The position numbers and the translations under genes were made by a program. Shown piece by piece: positions 13,273 through 26,134 of a DNA stretch of 32,470 nt (within the stretch, counting starts at the first letter, position 1; every line of letters begins with the position of its first letter). The stretch covers positions 1 to 32,470 of the forward strand of contig RCAB01000614.1 of the NCBI GenBank assembly GCA_003640385.1, read 5' to 3'. The notes beneath the pieces are model-generated. The model saw nothing but the letters and a program-made list of their open reading frames with translations. It searched no databases and had not been told where the DNA came from. Source of the stretch: Setaria digitata (taxonomy: Eukaryota; Nematoda; Chromadorea; Rhabditida; Setariidae).

Positions 13273-16200
13273 TTATCGGTGCTGAAAAAGGCCATAAATG
13301 ACAGGGTTGACAACTGGATTGACGACAATTAGTGCATTTAAGAAATCCAACGTATCCATCAGAACTTCACCATTTTCTGTTGGTATCGTCAAGGTGTTCA
13401 TCATTGCTAGCATATTGTACGGTGACCATAAGGCAAGGTAAGCAATTAGTGTCATTGCTGCTTGTCTTTTTGCTATCTGGAAGGAATTTAAATTAAATTA
13501 AATTACAATAATTTAATTTGAAATGTTTGTTTTACTAAGAGAAAATTCAATGTAAAGAGATGGTAGATGAATGTTATTTTAGTGATAAACATTATTTTTA
13601 ATTAAAAAAAAAAAGAAAAGTAAAGAACAAAGAAAATGATAAAACTAATTTGAAAATATTTAATTAAATATTTGGCGATGATTAGCCCATTAAAAATATC
13701 AAATAATAACGAGTTCATAATTTAGTCGGTTTTATCAACATTTTAGTCACTTAAATATTGAGCAATAGTCATAACTATTACATTTAATTAAGATACTGAT
13801 AAGATTGCTGTTTTTTCAGATAGCTGGTAAGGTAGGGCAAAGATTGTCATAATTACTCCTAAATTTTGATGGTTTTCTCTTTAAAATTCATTTAAAATTA
13901 ATGCCTTATGAACTCTGCATAGCCTTGAAGTACCAGTTTTCAGATATTTCATTCAGAAGCAGGCTGAATAATTTTTTCTTACTAGAAATGTTCCAATACT
14001 CACTAATCAAAATGCATCAGTTTAAGTTATTTTAAGTATAGCAATTTTAAGTTTTATAATATTTCCTTAACTACTCCAACCATCTGAACTTTTTTTTTAA
14101 GGAAGAAGAATGCTGAATAATTTTTGCTTAATAATTTAAGAAAATATTAATAAATTATTCAGAAATATTTTCTTTTCTTTTTCTTTTTCTTCTTTATTTT
14201 CGAAAGATTTCATGTATTTATTTATCATTGTTCAGTATTAAATTAAAGAAAATTATCAGTTTTCAAACTGCTAGAATCAACGCAAACTTGTAAAGTTCTC
14301 AATCCTAATTGCGAGTTCAGTCATACGTTGATTCCATGCGTACGTAGGATTCTGAAGAGTGAAGAAAAACATTGCCACCCATCTGGTAATGCTAATTGAG
14401 AGCACCACTCGTTCTCAACTTGAATTACATCTCAACTCAATCTGGGATATACCTTGGAAGCTTTGTTAAGAGTTTGTAAAGCCAATCGACCGATACAGGC
14501 ATTTGGCTCAGCCATAATGTTACTAGAGCCATTTTCGGCACGAATGACAGACGCATTTGACGACGGCGTTATTGCTGCCATTTCTATCGCTCTGAAATTG
14601 AATTAATTGTTTTACCTGTCAAAATTCAAAGTCTCAGAATTAGCTTTTCGAACAAAACTGTCCGTTAATTGCTGTGCCGAATTTCAAGCAAACAAGTTTT
14701 GTAACGGGCAATGATGTCTGGTTTAATCATCGGTGGTAAATTTTAATTACAACCAACTTTTTTTTTTTCCACTTTAAAATTTCACAATTTTTTAAATTCC
14801 ATATTTTTACAGAATGGAAATTCAGCTTTGATTAGAAAAAAAAAGAAAGCCTTTTTCTCCAGTTTCAAAATATTTTGGAAAAGGAAAAAATTTTTTGTGC
14901 TTCTTTCTAACACTTACCTATCAGCATTTAAATTGTCGCATCGCTTGTTTCTTGATAAAAGTGACAATAAGTAAGTAATATATGGCGACTGTACTGCTGA
15001 AAATTCAGCCGTATTTCGAAGTTTTCAGTATTAATTAGTTTTCAATTATTTGCACTTTTTCTGATTAAGCTGAATTGCTCATTTCATGTATTTTGTTCAA
15101 AAAGAAAAAAAGTGTTGAATTTTTATACTGTTTCGTTCGCCCATCATTTTAAATGGCCAATTTGAAATTTAAAGTTCAAACTTTAAAACACATAATATTG
15201 GTGATATATTCCACAATCTCTGACTCAGCATCAAACAAAATTATTTTCTACAAAACGGAGCAAAAAGAAACACGGAAACATCATGGAAGTTCATGACTTT
15301 GGATTTTATTTTAGAATTTCAAAATTTCATCTAACTTTAAAATTGATTATATCTAGAAGAAGAATCTGAAGTCATTATTCTTTAGTCATTATTTTTAGTC
15401 ATTACTGTTACTTAAAACAGAATCAATTTTTCATTTCATGTCAAGATAATATTTTTAAATTAGTCATATAAAAATTTACTACTAGAAAGAATGTCTTGGA
15501 TGAATATTGCAATAAATGTCTAAAGATTCGAATTTAAAATTTTAAATTTTCTTTAAATAAAAAAGAAAAAAAAAACATTTGCGGACTCACTACGACGATT
15601 TCGTCCTTTCATCGAATTAAATTTACAAATGACAAATATATAAGAAAATGCAATAATTGCTGTTGGTATCCAAAAAACAAATAATAAATGTGTTATATTA
15701 TACATTTTTTCTAGTCTGAGGACCTAAAGAAATCTAAAAATGAAATATGAAAACAGTTGAAAAAAAAAAAAGCAAAAAATATTTTTAGTAAAAAAAAAAA
15801 ATTTCTAACATTTGTTGGCTAACTTTCTTTGTCAACAAATGCTGAGGTGAATTTTCCACAAATTTCTGACAAATATATACCAACAGACTTTTCTCTGTTT
15901 TACAACTTTTTCTTTTTTTTTTTTTTTGTTTCTCTTTAGCACAGCATGAAGTAAAAGCTGCCGGAAAATGTTTTATGGAAAAAAAAAAAAACTTCCATAA
16001 TAAACACTTCATACATTGTATTGTCTTAAGATTTCCTATAATAAGCAAAAAAAAAAAATAAAAGCTACTCTTACTGTTGATAAAATCGATTATCAGAAGG
16101 GAAAGATCACCGATAGTTGACTAATTAGATAAATATAAAAAATAAAATAAAATAATTATCATCGATACTAAGATAACTATGAACTACTTCAGCTCACTAT

Positions 16201-16522
16201 TCAGTTGCTAGTAAAAAATTTTTTGATTGGAAATACTAAACACTGCGATATGTCTCTTTGTTTAGAAATTAAAAATGATTTACCTGGTAGAAATTGGATG
16301 TTAAGAGGTGCTTTTCATCATCCGTTTTAACTTTTCGCATTGCCAAGTCATATTTGTAGGCATAAATTGTCCAAATAGGTGTACATTGGCTGAAATTTCC
16401 TAGGAATTTTGAATCAAAATTTGCACAAAATTAACGAAGCTGAAATAGAAAATGAGAAAATTGATGTACAAGAAAAAAAAAAAATCTGCGAATTTTATTG
16501 TCTTATTGTATCGAATATTCTC

Positions 16523-16556
<34 letters not shown>

Positions 16557-19134
16557 ATTTCTTCAGATCTGAAAAAAAAAGCGGAAGGGAGGAAAAAACA
16601 TATAACCAGAACCTTAAGTTCACAGCAATACTAAGGGAAGTGTTCCTGTCTCTTGATCATGATAAGTTTTTCAGAACTTTGTATTTATGAGCAAAAACTG
16701 AATTTGCATTTCACTTATCACACTTTTCCGGAAAATTAACAGCTCATTGAGGTTAAGTTTTCTAGGTAACTACGCTAGTGGTATCTGAGAATAAGAGCTA
16801 TTGCATTATCAGATTACTTATTATAAATTATTCTAAAAATTAAATTAATTCATTTAGAATTCCATAAAATTTACAGATTTTAAATAAGAGAAAAAAGAGT
16901 AAAGGGAGATGAATTACCGAAATTCGATGTTTTCATTTGGTTGAAATAAGCGAAATATGAAAATTTGAGGCAGCGAGAAAATGGTCGCAGCTATGTATGA
17001 AAATATAAGCATATATTTTACCCATCGAAGTGCTAGTTTTGATGCTTCTATATTGCTACAAACGTAGGAATATCATGCAGAAAGATGGATAAAATTTGGA
17101 AATTAAATGAGAGAAAGTTGAAGTTTAAAAAAAAAAAAAAAGAAAAAAAAAGAGGAACAGATAAATGTGTAGACAAGTTAATTTCCGCTAGGTAAATCGT
17201 GAATTCATTAATTAATTGCAAAAATGTCATCATTTTTCTTTCAGCACATAGCAGCTAAAAGTTAAAAAAAAAATACATAAATTTCCAACTAAATATTTCA
17301 AAATTTCGGAACTTTTTTGCTGTCTATTAAATCAAATCTTAGGATTATTTGGACTGACTTGTGTAAAGTGCAAAGGAACAGAAAATTTTACGAGGAGAAA
17401 GGGAAAAATTGGACAGGAGAAATATGGGATAAATTTTAGGAATTTTCCTATTTAGTTTGTCAGTGGCAGGAAAATACTAAAAAACATTTCAAATTTCTGT
17501 TAGTACTTCCAGTTAGAGTTTTAAAAACGATGACACTTTTAACATTTCACAGTAATTTTGATTAGAATTTTTTTTTCCTTTTTTTTGATGCAAATTATTT
17601 TCCTTTTTGCAAAAAAAAAGATGATAAAGCAAAAAAAGTTGAAAAATGAGCTAAAAATTTCAAATTTACAATGCTAATAAGCATATGCCATTTATAAAAT
17701 GAATTTTCAAAAGCAAACTTACTTTATTCGATAAGCTCCCTGCGCTCGATCAATCGCTATCACAGCAATAACAAATGAATTCAAATAAAAATTAAAAGTA
17801 TAGAAAAATTTGCATATACGACACAAAATATCTCCACCATACCACTAAAACTTTTTGTATAATTTAATAAATTTTCACTTTTTTTTCCTTAAAAGCAAAA
17901 TGTTAATGATTTATTCGGTACTATGTTATTGAGAATTCAGTTTGAAAATATTTCGAATTTTACAAATCTTAAAAAGTAATTTTAAAAAATTTCAGAAATT
18001 CTTTCCAAGAAATCAATTTTCAAATAAGGCCAGTTAAGCTAAAATAGTTAAAAAAAAAAAAAAAAAAAAACAACTGAGGATTTTCTTTGACATCGAAGAA
18101 GAAAACAAATTAAATTTCTTATTTTTAAATTGGGACTAAAATTTCTAACCTTCCATTTTTGCTTTAATTGGCAAATATCATTGAAAATTCAAGAATTAGA
18201 GATGATATTATTCTTACTGCTTAAATTTATTTTATATATTAAAAACATCGAATAATATTTTTATAATTAATATTTCGTTTTTTGCAATTAGGAAAGAAAA
18301 ATTAAATACTTGAAATGTAATCATCCAAATAATTTGTGTCGGCGTATAAATGAAAATAGTTAATAAATCAGCAATATTCAAATGAAGCCTGAGGAAAAGT
18401 ATTTGATTTCGTTGCTTTCGATCATTTCTGTACAAACGAAATAGTCGCCCAAAACAAATTAAATTTAACGGTCCTCCAGTACAAAGACATAGTAAATAGA
18501 TTACTATTTCAACCTGCAACAATTACACATTCTTATTTACTTTTAATTTACTCTTAAAATTGACGAAATTAAACTTCAGGTAAAAAATTTGTAAGAACAA
18601 AGTTCAATTAAAATTTCAAATTACAGAAAAAGAAGAAATAAATCCCGTAAAAATGAATTTTATTATCTGATGAACTGTGCTGAGTGAAAACAGTATATTA
18701 CTAATTTTAACAAAAAAAAAAGTATTGAATAAATTTCAATCGGCTGGAAATTACTTCAAATTACAATTACAGAAGTCTTCTTTTCCGGTTTCTTATTTCT
18801 CGAAAATATCATAGCACGCCACAATGTCAGTAGTCGGAATTGTCATTTATAATACATATATTTATTTATATTTATATATGTATAATTACTCCATTCATTT
18901 TAATAGTTTTAAAAATTATTAATTATATTGCTGTTGTAGAGTAAGAAGAGTCTGGAATTATGATTGTAAAATCGGCATTATGATGAAAATTAAATCTCTA
19001 TCATGATTTAATTTCACATATCAGAAAAATCAACATACAACTTCTGTTGGTAATCGTTTTACCGATTCGAAATCAACATTTTCATACTGCGCAACAAATA
19101 CTGTCGTGTCATTGCTGCTGTCCACTACTGTCAT
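13273..19134 (-). CDS. GnRH/AKH-receptor-like class A GPCR (9 exons)
   Basis: A seven-helix peptide receptor of the plasma membrane. Minus-strand exons are 19134-19039, 18513-18310, 17844-17723, 17055-16918, 16389-16284, 15723-15591, 14996-14918, 14591-14453 and 13476-13273, all with GT-AG ends and closing phases, giving 406 aa. Landmarks: N-glycosylation site NDT at residue 8; TM1 GGPLNL; TM2 NIADLL with Asp81; extracellular loop 1 FQWYGGDILC; disulfide pair Cys108-Cys189; TM3 end IAIDRA (residues 130-134); TM5 after YNITHLLF; a roughly 90-residue intracellular loop 3; TM6 LWSPYN; TM7 NPVIY (396-400). The QWYGGD..CR..KFF segment and the YNITHLLF entry to TM5 resemble GnRH/AKH/corazonin-type receptors and nematode gnrr proteins (family knowledge); the ligand cannot be inferred. 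Oddities are DRA instead of DRY and a tail of only six residues after NPxxY. Confidence 0.88.
16526..16552. repeat. Poly-T tract, 27 nt
   Basis: An uninterrupted 27-base T run upstream of GPCR exon 5 on the minus strand, inside an intron. It accounts for the apparent ORFs at 16409-16690. Confidence 0.9.
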
Positions 19135-19312
19135 CAGGAAGGGAAAAAATTGACCAGTTGAAATAATCTCTGTGATTAGATTAGAAATTTTATCGAATAT
19201 TTTTTTTTCTGTAAAATTAAATTAAACACAGGTAAGTTAGCATTTTGTGTAACTCACTTGTAGAAAATAAAAATGGACGCAAATTAATTTTCATCAATCA
19301 ATTTCTATTTAC

Positions 19313-19347
19313 CTTGTACAGTTAGAGTTTGGCCAATCGGTTGACAT
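19313..19347 (-). CDS. Possible alternative first coding exon of the GPCR gene
   Basis: On the minus strand an ATG at 19347 opens a short frame with the glycosylation motif NSNCT and ends at a GTAAAT donor (phase 2). It can join in frame to a weak acceptor before 19117 within the annotated exon 1, giving an extracellular N-terminus rich in Asn/Ser/Thr. This would replace the start at 19134. The acceptor is poor, so both starts are kept. Confidence 0.3.
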
Positions 19348-21446
19348 CGATGAAGTATAATCTAGAAATTATAATCCTAGAAAATAATTTTGTCATATTT
19401 TCCATAAAATAAATTATAATCTTGATCAGATGCAATTCCTAGCATTATAATCGAATAATCAATGAGTGAATATAAATAACTAAGTAAAGGTTTTGGAAAA
19501 AAAAATTAATGACTGCTAATGGAGGTAAAAATTACAAAATTTTTATAATTCACATATCTTTTAACTGAATTATTGAAAGATAAAAATAAAACTGGAAGAA
19601 AAAAAATGCTGCGATTAGTTAATGAGATTTAATAATTCTCTACAAAACTTTACTACTCATATTATAAATGAAAGTTATTTCTACATAAAAAAAAAAAAAG
19701 AAAAAGAAAAAAACTTCTCTAATAAGGTGAAATGAAAAATCAAACGAGGAATACTTTTTTGCTTGGAAATTAACTGCATTTGTGATTTGCTGCCAGTATA
19801 AGTGATAATATTTGCTGCTGATATAAGTGATAATAGGAGCTTATTTCCGATGCCCACTTATAATTGATATATACTGTACTTAAATTATTCAAATATTAAA
19901 TCAAAATATTGATTAATCTGAGCTAAAAAAAAAAAATTCGCGTATTTGGCATCGTATCAAATTATAAAGGAGTTTATTTGATTAATTACTGCCCGAAAAT
20001 AAAAGCTTAAAATAATAGGACGATTTTTTTCTCAGAAGGAAATTTTCCAAAATAAAGTGCTAATTGATCAGAAACAAATAGAATCAATAGTATACCTTTT
20101 GGAAAAAGAAGCAAAGTGAATGGAAAAATGCTATTAAAAGATAAAATTTGTAAACGAAAATTCTTAACAGGTGACTGACAAACAGGTACATGCAAAGGTT
20201 TGATAAGAATTATATCAATCTTACTTTAATTGCCATAAATTTGGCGAAAAAAATTGCAAAAATCAACGGCAATGGATGAAATCGAACGATCATTTCATCA
20301 ATTGCAATTTGATTTTTGTGATAAAAATTGCTTAAAATTAATGCTCATAATATTTATTTTATTTTTTGCCTCTTTTCTTTCTCGAGAATAGCTCTACTTG
20401 TTAATTGTTGAACCTCAATTCAATCACTCTTCTATCAACAACTGTTATAACCAGTCAAATGTGCCATTTTCGTGGCACCATAATTATTAAAAAAAAAAAA
20501 AATTTTAGGCCTTGTTTGCCTCACCTCTAAAAAAGTGCAGTTACTGAAAAAAAAAATCCTTAACACTTTTAACTTAATTAATTAATTTTTCAAAAAAAAG
20601 TTTGCATTTAAATAAGAGAAGTGTTATAAGACGGGAAACAAAATTGAAATTAACAATTTAGTAAAGGAAGAAAAAATTTAAAGATAAATAAATAAAAAAA
20701 AATCTTATATTTACTTACTTAATATTTGATCGCCTGAAATGGTGCTTTAAAGAATAACTTTCAGAACTATTTTAATTTGGACAAATTAAAAGTTGAAAAA
20801 TTGATGCTGAGAATTTGTCATCTGTCCACTTCAAATATCGGTAGCCTGAAAGGAGATATACCAGAATATTGCACCAGAAAATTACCACTCCCTCATTAAT
20901 TTTTTTTTTTTTAAATTCATTAAGCAATTTACTCTGCCACACTCTGTTTAATGTTTAATATTTGGTCAAAAATAAAATGACTACATTTTATTAATAATTT
21001 AATTTTAATAATTTTAAATGATTAAACAAACAACTGAAATCATAATTACTCTCTTAACTCATTAGCATTCTTTTCAACTTAAGAAATTTGCATTCTCGAG
21101 ATAAAAATATTGTTTGAGAGACTTTTTCTAACATTAATCTCAAGATAGGCAAAAAAAAAATTTCCTACAGTATACCTACCAGCAGTGACCGTGAAATGGC
21201 AGGTTAAAAAAAAAAAAGATGAAAAAATTCCTAGAGCACTGAGGTTGATTGATAATCTGGAGGCAATTGCTGAAAATTTTCATAGCATATCACCGACTGG
21301 TTGGATTCTCGAGGTTAGTTCTTCGAGAAAAAAAAAAACGAACAATTCCCGTAGCATGTACCCTTATGACTGATCTCAAAATAAACGTTTTGAAGAAATC
21401 TATTTTCTATTTGATTGAAAAACGTTAGCTTTTCCAAATGGATAAT

Positions 21447-21477
<31 letters not shown>

Positions 21478-24400
21478 CGGAAAGAAAGAAAGAAAAAAGA
21501 CGTATGTCAATATAATGTAAAATTAAATTTCAGCAAAGATACTTTTTTTTTGGAAAAGCTAAAAGGCGAAGAGCCTATCTTACCAAAAAGATTCAATTAA
21601 TTATTATTTTGCATTAATATCAGGATGACTGAAATAGCTCGATTTATTCATTCATTCATTTCCGATGCTTCAAAATACTTCACAGTTATCAACTGATATG
21701 CTTCGTTTAATCTTTTTTTTTTTTTTGGAAAAGCTAAAAGGCGAAGAGCCTATCTTACCAAAAAGATTCAATTAATTATTATTTTGCATTAATATCAGGA
21801 TGACTGAAATAGCTCGATTTATTCATTCATTCATTTCCGATGCTTCAAAATACTTCACAGTTATCAACTGATATGCTTCGTTTAATCTTTTTTTTTTTTT
21901 TGTTTCCATTTCTTTTGATAATGCTTTTGCTGAATCTTGTCACAATCACCACTACTTGGATGTATGAGCTACAAAATGATAAATAGTGATAGATAAAAAA
22001 AAATGATAAATAGAGCTAGACTGATAGCAAAATTTATTGAGCTACGGTTTATCAAGATGAAATTTAATTCCCAATCTAATGAAATATTAGGATTAGGCTT
22101 TTAACTTACTACCTTATTAGTCCAAAACTATCCATTACTAGGTTCATTTCAAAAGAGATGAAACAAAACAAAAAAAGAAAAAGAAATGAAATAAAATGAC
22201 AAACAGTTAATGTGATATGATTATCATTTGATAATGCTATATAATAACGATAATCGAGTGAATTTTCTGCGCTTTTAAAAATTTGCTAATTGGAAGCGAA
22301 GAAGAATTTAAATGTCACTTCATTTTGCGGGAAAAATATGGCATTTTAATTTTGTAACGAAGTTTCCAATTTCACTTGCTAATTCATATATTTGAACAGC
22401 AAAAAATTTTTCATTAGAAGGAGGAAGTAAGCAAGAAATAATTCGTTAGATATTAATTACATACCAGTTATTTGCTTCTGTGTCATGGTATTTTTTGAAA
22501 GATTTATATCTCATTTTTAACATTCTAATTTTTCATATTTAATTTTTGTGATAAAAAATTTGACTGTTTTGAAAGTGAACTGATTCTCTTTTTGCTGCAC
22601 ATTTAATTTATTTTGATAGTGCAAATTTTAAAAATCATACAAAAATTTCATATCCAAAAAAATTTTTTTTATTTATTTTTATTTCTGCTGATTATATTTA
22701 CTAATTAGCTTTTAAGCAAGCCTTTTAGAACTTCAATTTCTAATTCCCACAATCAGTCAGTGAGTAGTTGTATCATTTTTAAGGAACTGAAATTCCCAAG
22801 CTTATCAATAGCTTGAAATTGTGGTGATAGCAAAATGATCCTAAATTGGCCGATTTTTGATAAGCTAAGAAAAAAAAACTGTCGCTTATCAGTTTTTATT
22901 ACTTACCACTTAATTGCAAACTTCCGAGTTACCTATCATGGTTATAATGAGCGGATAATTACAAGAGAAATAGAGTTCGCCTGATTGTGAATAAAGGATG
23001 GAAATTAGTAGGTGATAACATGAAAAGCATCTGAAATGAAACAGAATGGATACAGAAAAAAAAAATGAAATTCCAAAAAAATTTCTTTTTTATTCTGCTA
23101 AACATTTACAAATGATCAGAAAATTTTCCAACCGTAAAATAATTATTTTCTAGTTTGAATTTTGAATTTTTAGTATTCTAATCCTTTGTTCTTCTAACTG
23201 AAAAAAAAATGGAAAAATTGAGCTATTTCATCAAATAAATTATTTTCTTTCCACAACATTTTAATTCCTTTGTTCTGAATCTAAAATCAAAACAGGCGAA
23301 GAATGCTTAGCAAACATTTAACAAAATTTAATTCAGAATGATAATTTGAATTAATATGTAAAGGGCAAAAATAGATAACGAAAGGGAATTTCTTGATGTC
23401 TAATTAAGCTAGTTTTTAATTAAAGAAAAAGAAAACATGAGATATAACTATTTTGCAACATTAGATTGTGATCGTATTAATTGTGCGAAATAATTAGGAA
23501 ACCTTTTAAGGAATAAAGATAAAATGAAGAGATGATGAAAAGCTTCTCAACTACTGAACCAGTTAATAAAGTTTTGAAATAAATTTTGCCCACTTGATAG
23601 ATTTCGGAAAAAGTTTTTGTAAAAAAGTTAAAAATGAAAATTTTACAAGACATAAAATCAAAAAATTGGAAATGAAAGTTCTGTAAGTTATAAAATAAAT
23701 TTTAACGATTTTCTGAGAATAAAAGAAATTTTTTCTTTTTTTTGCTAAAGGCAGTTAAAAAAAAAAAAAAAAAACAATTGTTGTGGGAAATTTCGTTCAT
23801 AAATTCTCTTACAGATTTGTTTGTGAATTCCTTTTGCTTCACTTTAACTGATATTATATTTGATTATTAGATATTAGATTTGATTACAAATTCTTTTAGT
23901 ATTACTTTAACATTCCAACAATTTAGTTATCCTAGATACGTTTTTTTCCACTCTTTTTCACATAATCAAATATTTTGACGACAAATTCACAAAAAAAAAA
24001 AAAAAAAAAAAAAAAAAGAAAAAAATCCTATCTGTGTAAACAAGGCGAAGAAAATGAATGAAAATTTCCATTGGCAATAATGTTAGATGTAAATATTTGA
24101 GCTAAAATGAATGAATATGAAAATTTTTATTAAAATTTTACGAAATTTTGATTATGTATTCTCGAGATTGATAAATAAAAGTGTAGAATGAATGAGGTGA
24201 GAGTAGAAAATGTAGCAACATATTATTCACTGTATGCTTTTTTTATCAGTAAAGTTAATTATTATTATTATTTTCCTTTTTATTGGAAAATTAGAAAAAT
24301 GAAATAAAAAATGTAATTTTGTTTTTTAGCTTTTTTTTTTTTTTTATTTTGCTCTCCATTTTTCTTTCTGTTCCAGTTTCCAAATTTTAGCCATAGAATG

Positions 24401-25684
24401 AAGAGCTGAGAAAGTAAAAAAGAAAGAAAGGAAAAAAGCAGCAAGAAAAATCAAAATTAATGATTTATAAAAACTAATCTTAAGAAATTTTGGAAGAAAA
24501 ATGAATCTTTTTGTTTTTTTTTCTCATCGTTTATTTTTGGTACTAGCATTAAGCTAAAAAAAAAAAAAGTAATAAAAATTTATAAGACAGTAAAAGACGA
24601 CTTTTTTTTCGAAATAATTCAAAGCAAATATGTGCCATTAATTACTACTATCCAGTAATTATTGCATTAAACGAAATAAAAAGAGCTCTTTTTTCCTTTT
24701 TTTTTTTAAATATATTTCTTCTTTTTCTTTCAGCTTTCCTTTCTCCATGATTTTTTTTTTAAAGAAGACAAATTTATGAATTTAATTTAAATAAAAGATT
24801 GGCTTTAAATTTGGACATATTGACATTTATTGAAATTTTATAGCATAAATTTATCATACAACTAACTTTATAGTGGAATAATTTTCTTTCCTCATAGGGC
24901 TTCTCTCCTATTAGTTTTTAGAGCTTCCAGAACGGAGAAAGAGAGAGAGAGGAAAAAGGAAAAGTTAGTTACTTAGCTCATTTCATTGATTCCAGAAAAA
25001 TGCCTTTTACGAACAGGATATCCAACTCATAACAAACAAATCTGTAAAAAAAAAAAAAAGAAAATTATTGAATTGAATTTACTCGAAACGAAAGTGAGAA
25101 ATTTCTTGCCTTTTTTCAATAAGTTTGAAAAAAAAAATATAATCTTAAGGAAAAGCAGTCATTTCTTTCGTCACTTATTGAAGCTTCCTGTAATTAGTCA
25201 TTTCAGTTTCATGGGAAAATTTTTTTTGGAAGGAAAAAAAATTATTTCAACAATTTTTTTTTTTTCTTTTTAAAGTGGCAAAGAGGACGAAGGAGTGGAT
25301 AAAAAGTGAGAGAATAACAATAACTACTTGAAAATGAAGTTTCGATAAAATTGGATTTAAAAAAAAAAAAAAAATGAAAAGAAAAATTAGGTCAGAAACG
25401 AATGAAAAATGTACTTCATTTGAAAGAGCAAATGCGAATTAAGTAGAATGTTGAATATAAAGAAATGTGACTTACACAAATATATATATATATATAATCA
25501 AAATAATGAAATAAATTTATGTAAAGAATCAATTGCTACTGTATTTATTACTGCAGCTATTAAATGTTTTTTTTTTTTCAATGTATTAGCTCTGAAGCTT
25601 ACATTTTTTTTACACTTTTTTTACATTTTTTTTTTCTGAAAGCTTATCCTTTAAGATACAAAAACAAATTAATTGATCATTAAC
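19348..25684. other. Gene-poor, AT-rich region with a tandem duplication
   Basis: No complete gene can be supported. Two GC-richer spots carry open, exon-like frames on the plus strand: 20740-20901 (motif STSNIGSLKGD) and 21184-21312 (motif LIDNLEAIAEN, ending at a GTTAGT donor). Each is short enough to be chance in this composition. The rest is homopolymer-rich, including 27-nt poly-A runs at 21451-21477 and 23991-24017, plus the 175-bp duplication at 21552-21901. The GPCR promoter should lie near its left end. Confidence 0.55.
21552..21901. repeat. Exact tandem duplication of 175 bp
   Basis: The unit beginning GGAAAAGCTAAAAGGCGAAG at 21552 repeats without any difference from 21727 to 21901, including the 14-T run that ends each copy. 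No ORF or known element is visible in it. Complete identity means either a very recent duplication by slippage or unequal exchange between the flanking poly-T runs, or an assembly artefact. Confidence 0.95.
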
Positions 25685-26134
25685 ATGGCTGGACTTCTTT
25701 TTTCTTTTTTTTTTGTTAGCTTTAATTAAGCCTTTGGATAAATAGCTTTTATAATTCGCCGCTCATTTTTCTTTCTCGCTCTTAATAATTAACAGCTCTT
25801 CCTATTAGAAGTGAGTAATTAATTATCAGATAATACGCTGGACGGTGGTTCCATTCAGTTATTCAAAATATCAACTTTCAGTCTAGTTACAACTAATTTT
25901 CCTAGCACATTTTCATCAGACAAGAATATGCAGTGTTATTATCATATCGTAAAAAAAAACATGCTAACTAACACCAATTTTTTCAAGTTTTACTGTAAAT
26001 TAATGTTTTCATTGCAATGCTTATTAATGGATCTGATAAGTAGTTATGATAAGAGTGATAATATGCTTATTTAAACAGGAAACGAGGATGAGCTGTATGA
26101 TATACTGAAAGATTTGATACTTCTAAAACAGTAA
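25685..26134 (+). CDS. Candidate exons of a secreted, possibly CUB-containing protein (partial, low confidence)
   Basis: Several exon-like pieces lie together, but I cannot join them into one clean model. An ATG at 25685 begins a hydrophobic run (MAGLLFSFFF) up to a GTTAGC donor, as a signal peptide would. A frame at 25830-25948, after a TTATCAG acceptor and before a GTAAAA donor, contains NFPSTFSSDKNMQCYYHI, which fits the NYPxxYP...CxWxI core of CUB domains. In another frame, exons 25906-25948 (after TTTTCCTAG) and 26079-26134 (after TTAAACAG) join in phase and end NEDELYDILKDLILLKQ-stop. The two readings are mutually exclusive over 25906-25948. It could be one gene with alternative exons, a decayed copy, or chance. 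The function is unknown. Confidence 0.3.

Noticed and set aside
16409..16690. Two overlapping frames with poly-Phe
   Set aside because: They exist because of the 27-nt T run and lie in an intron and exon edge of the GPCR gene on the other strand.
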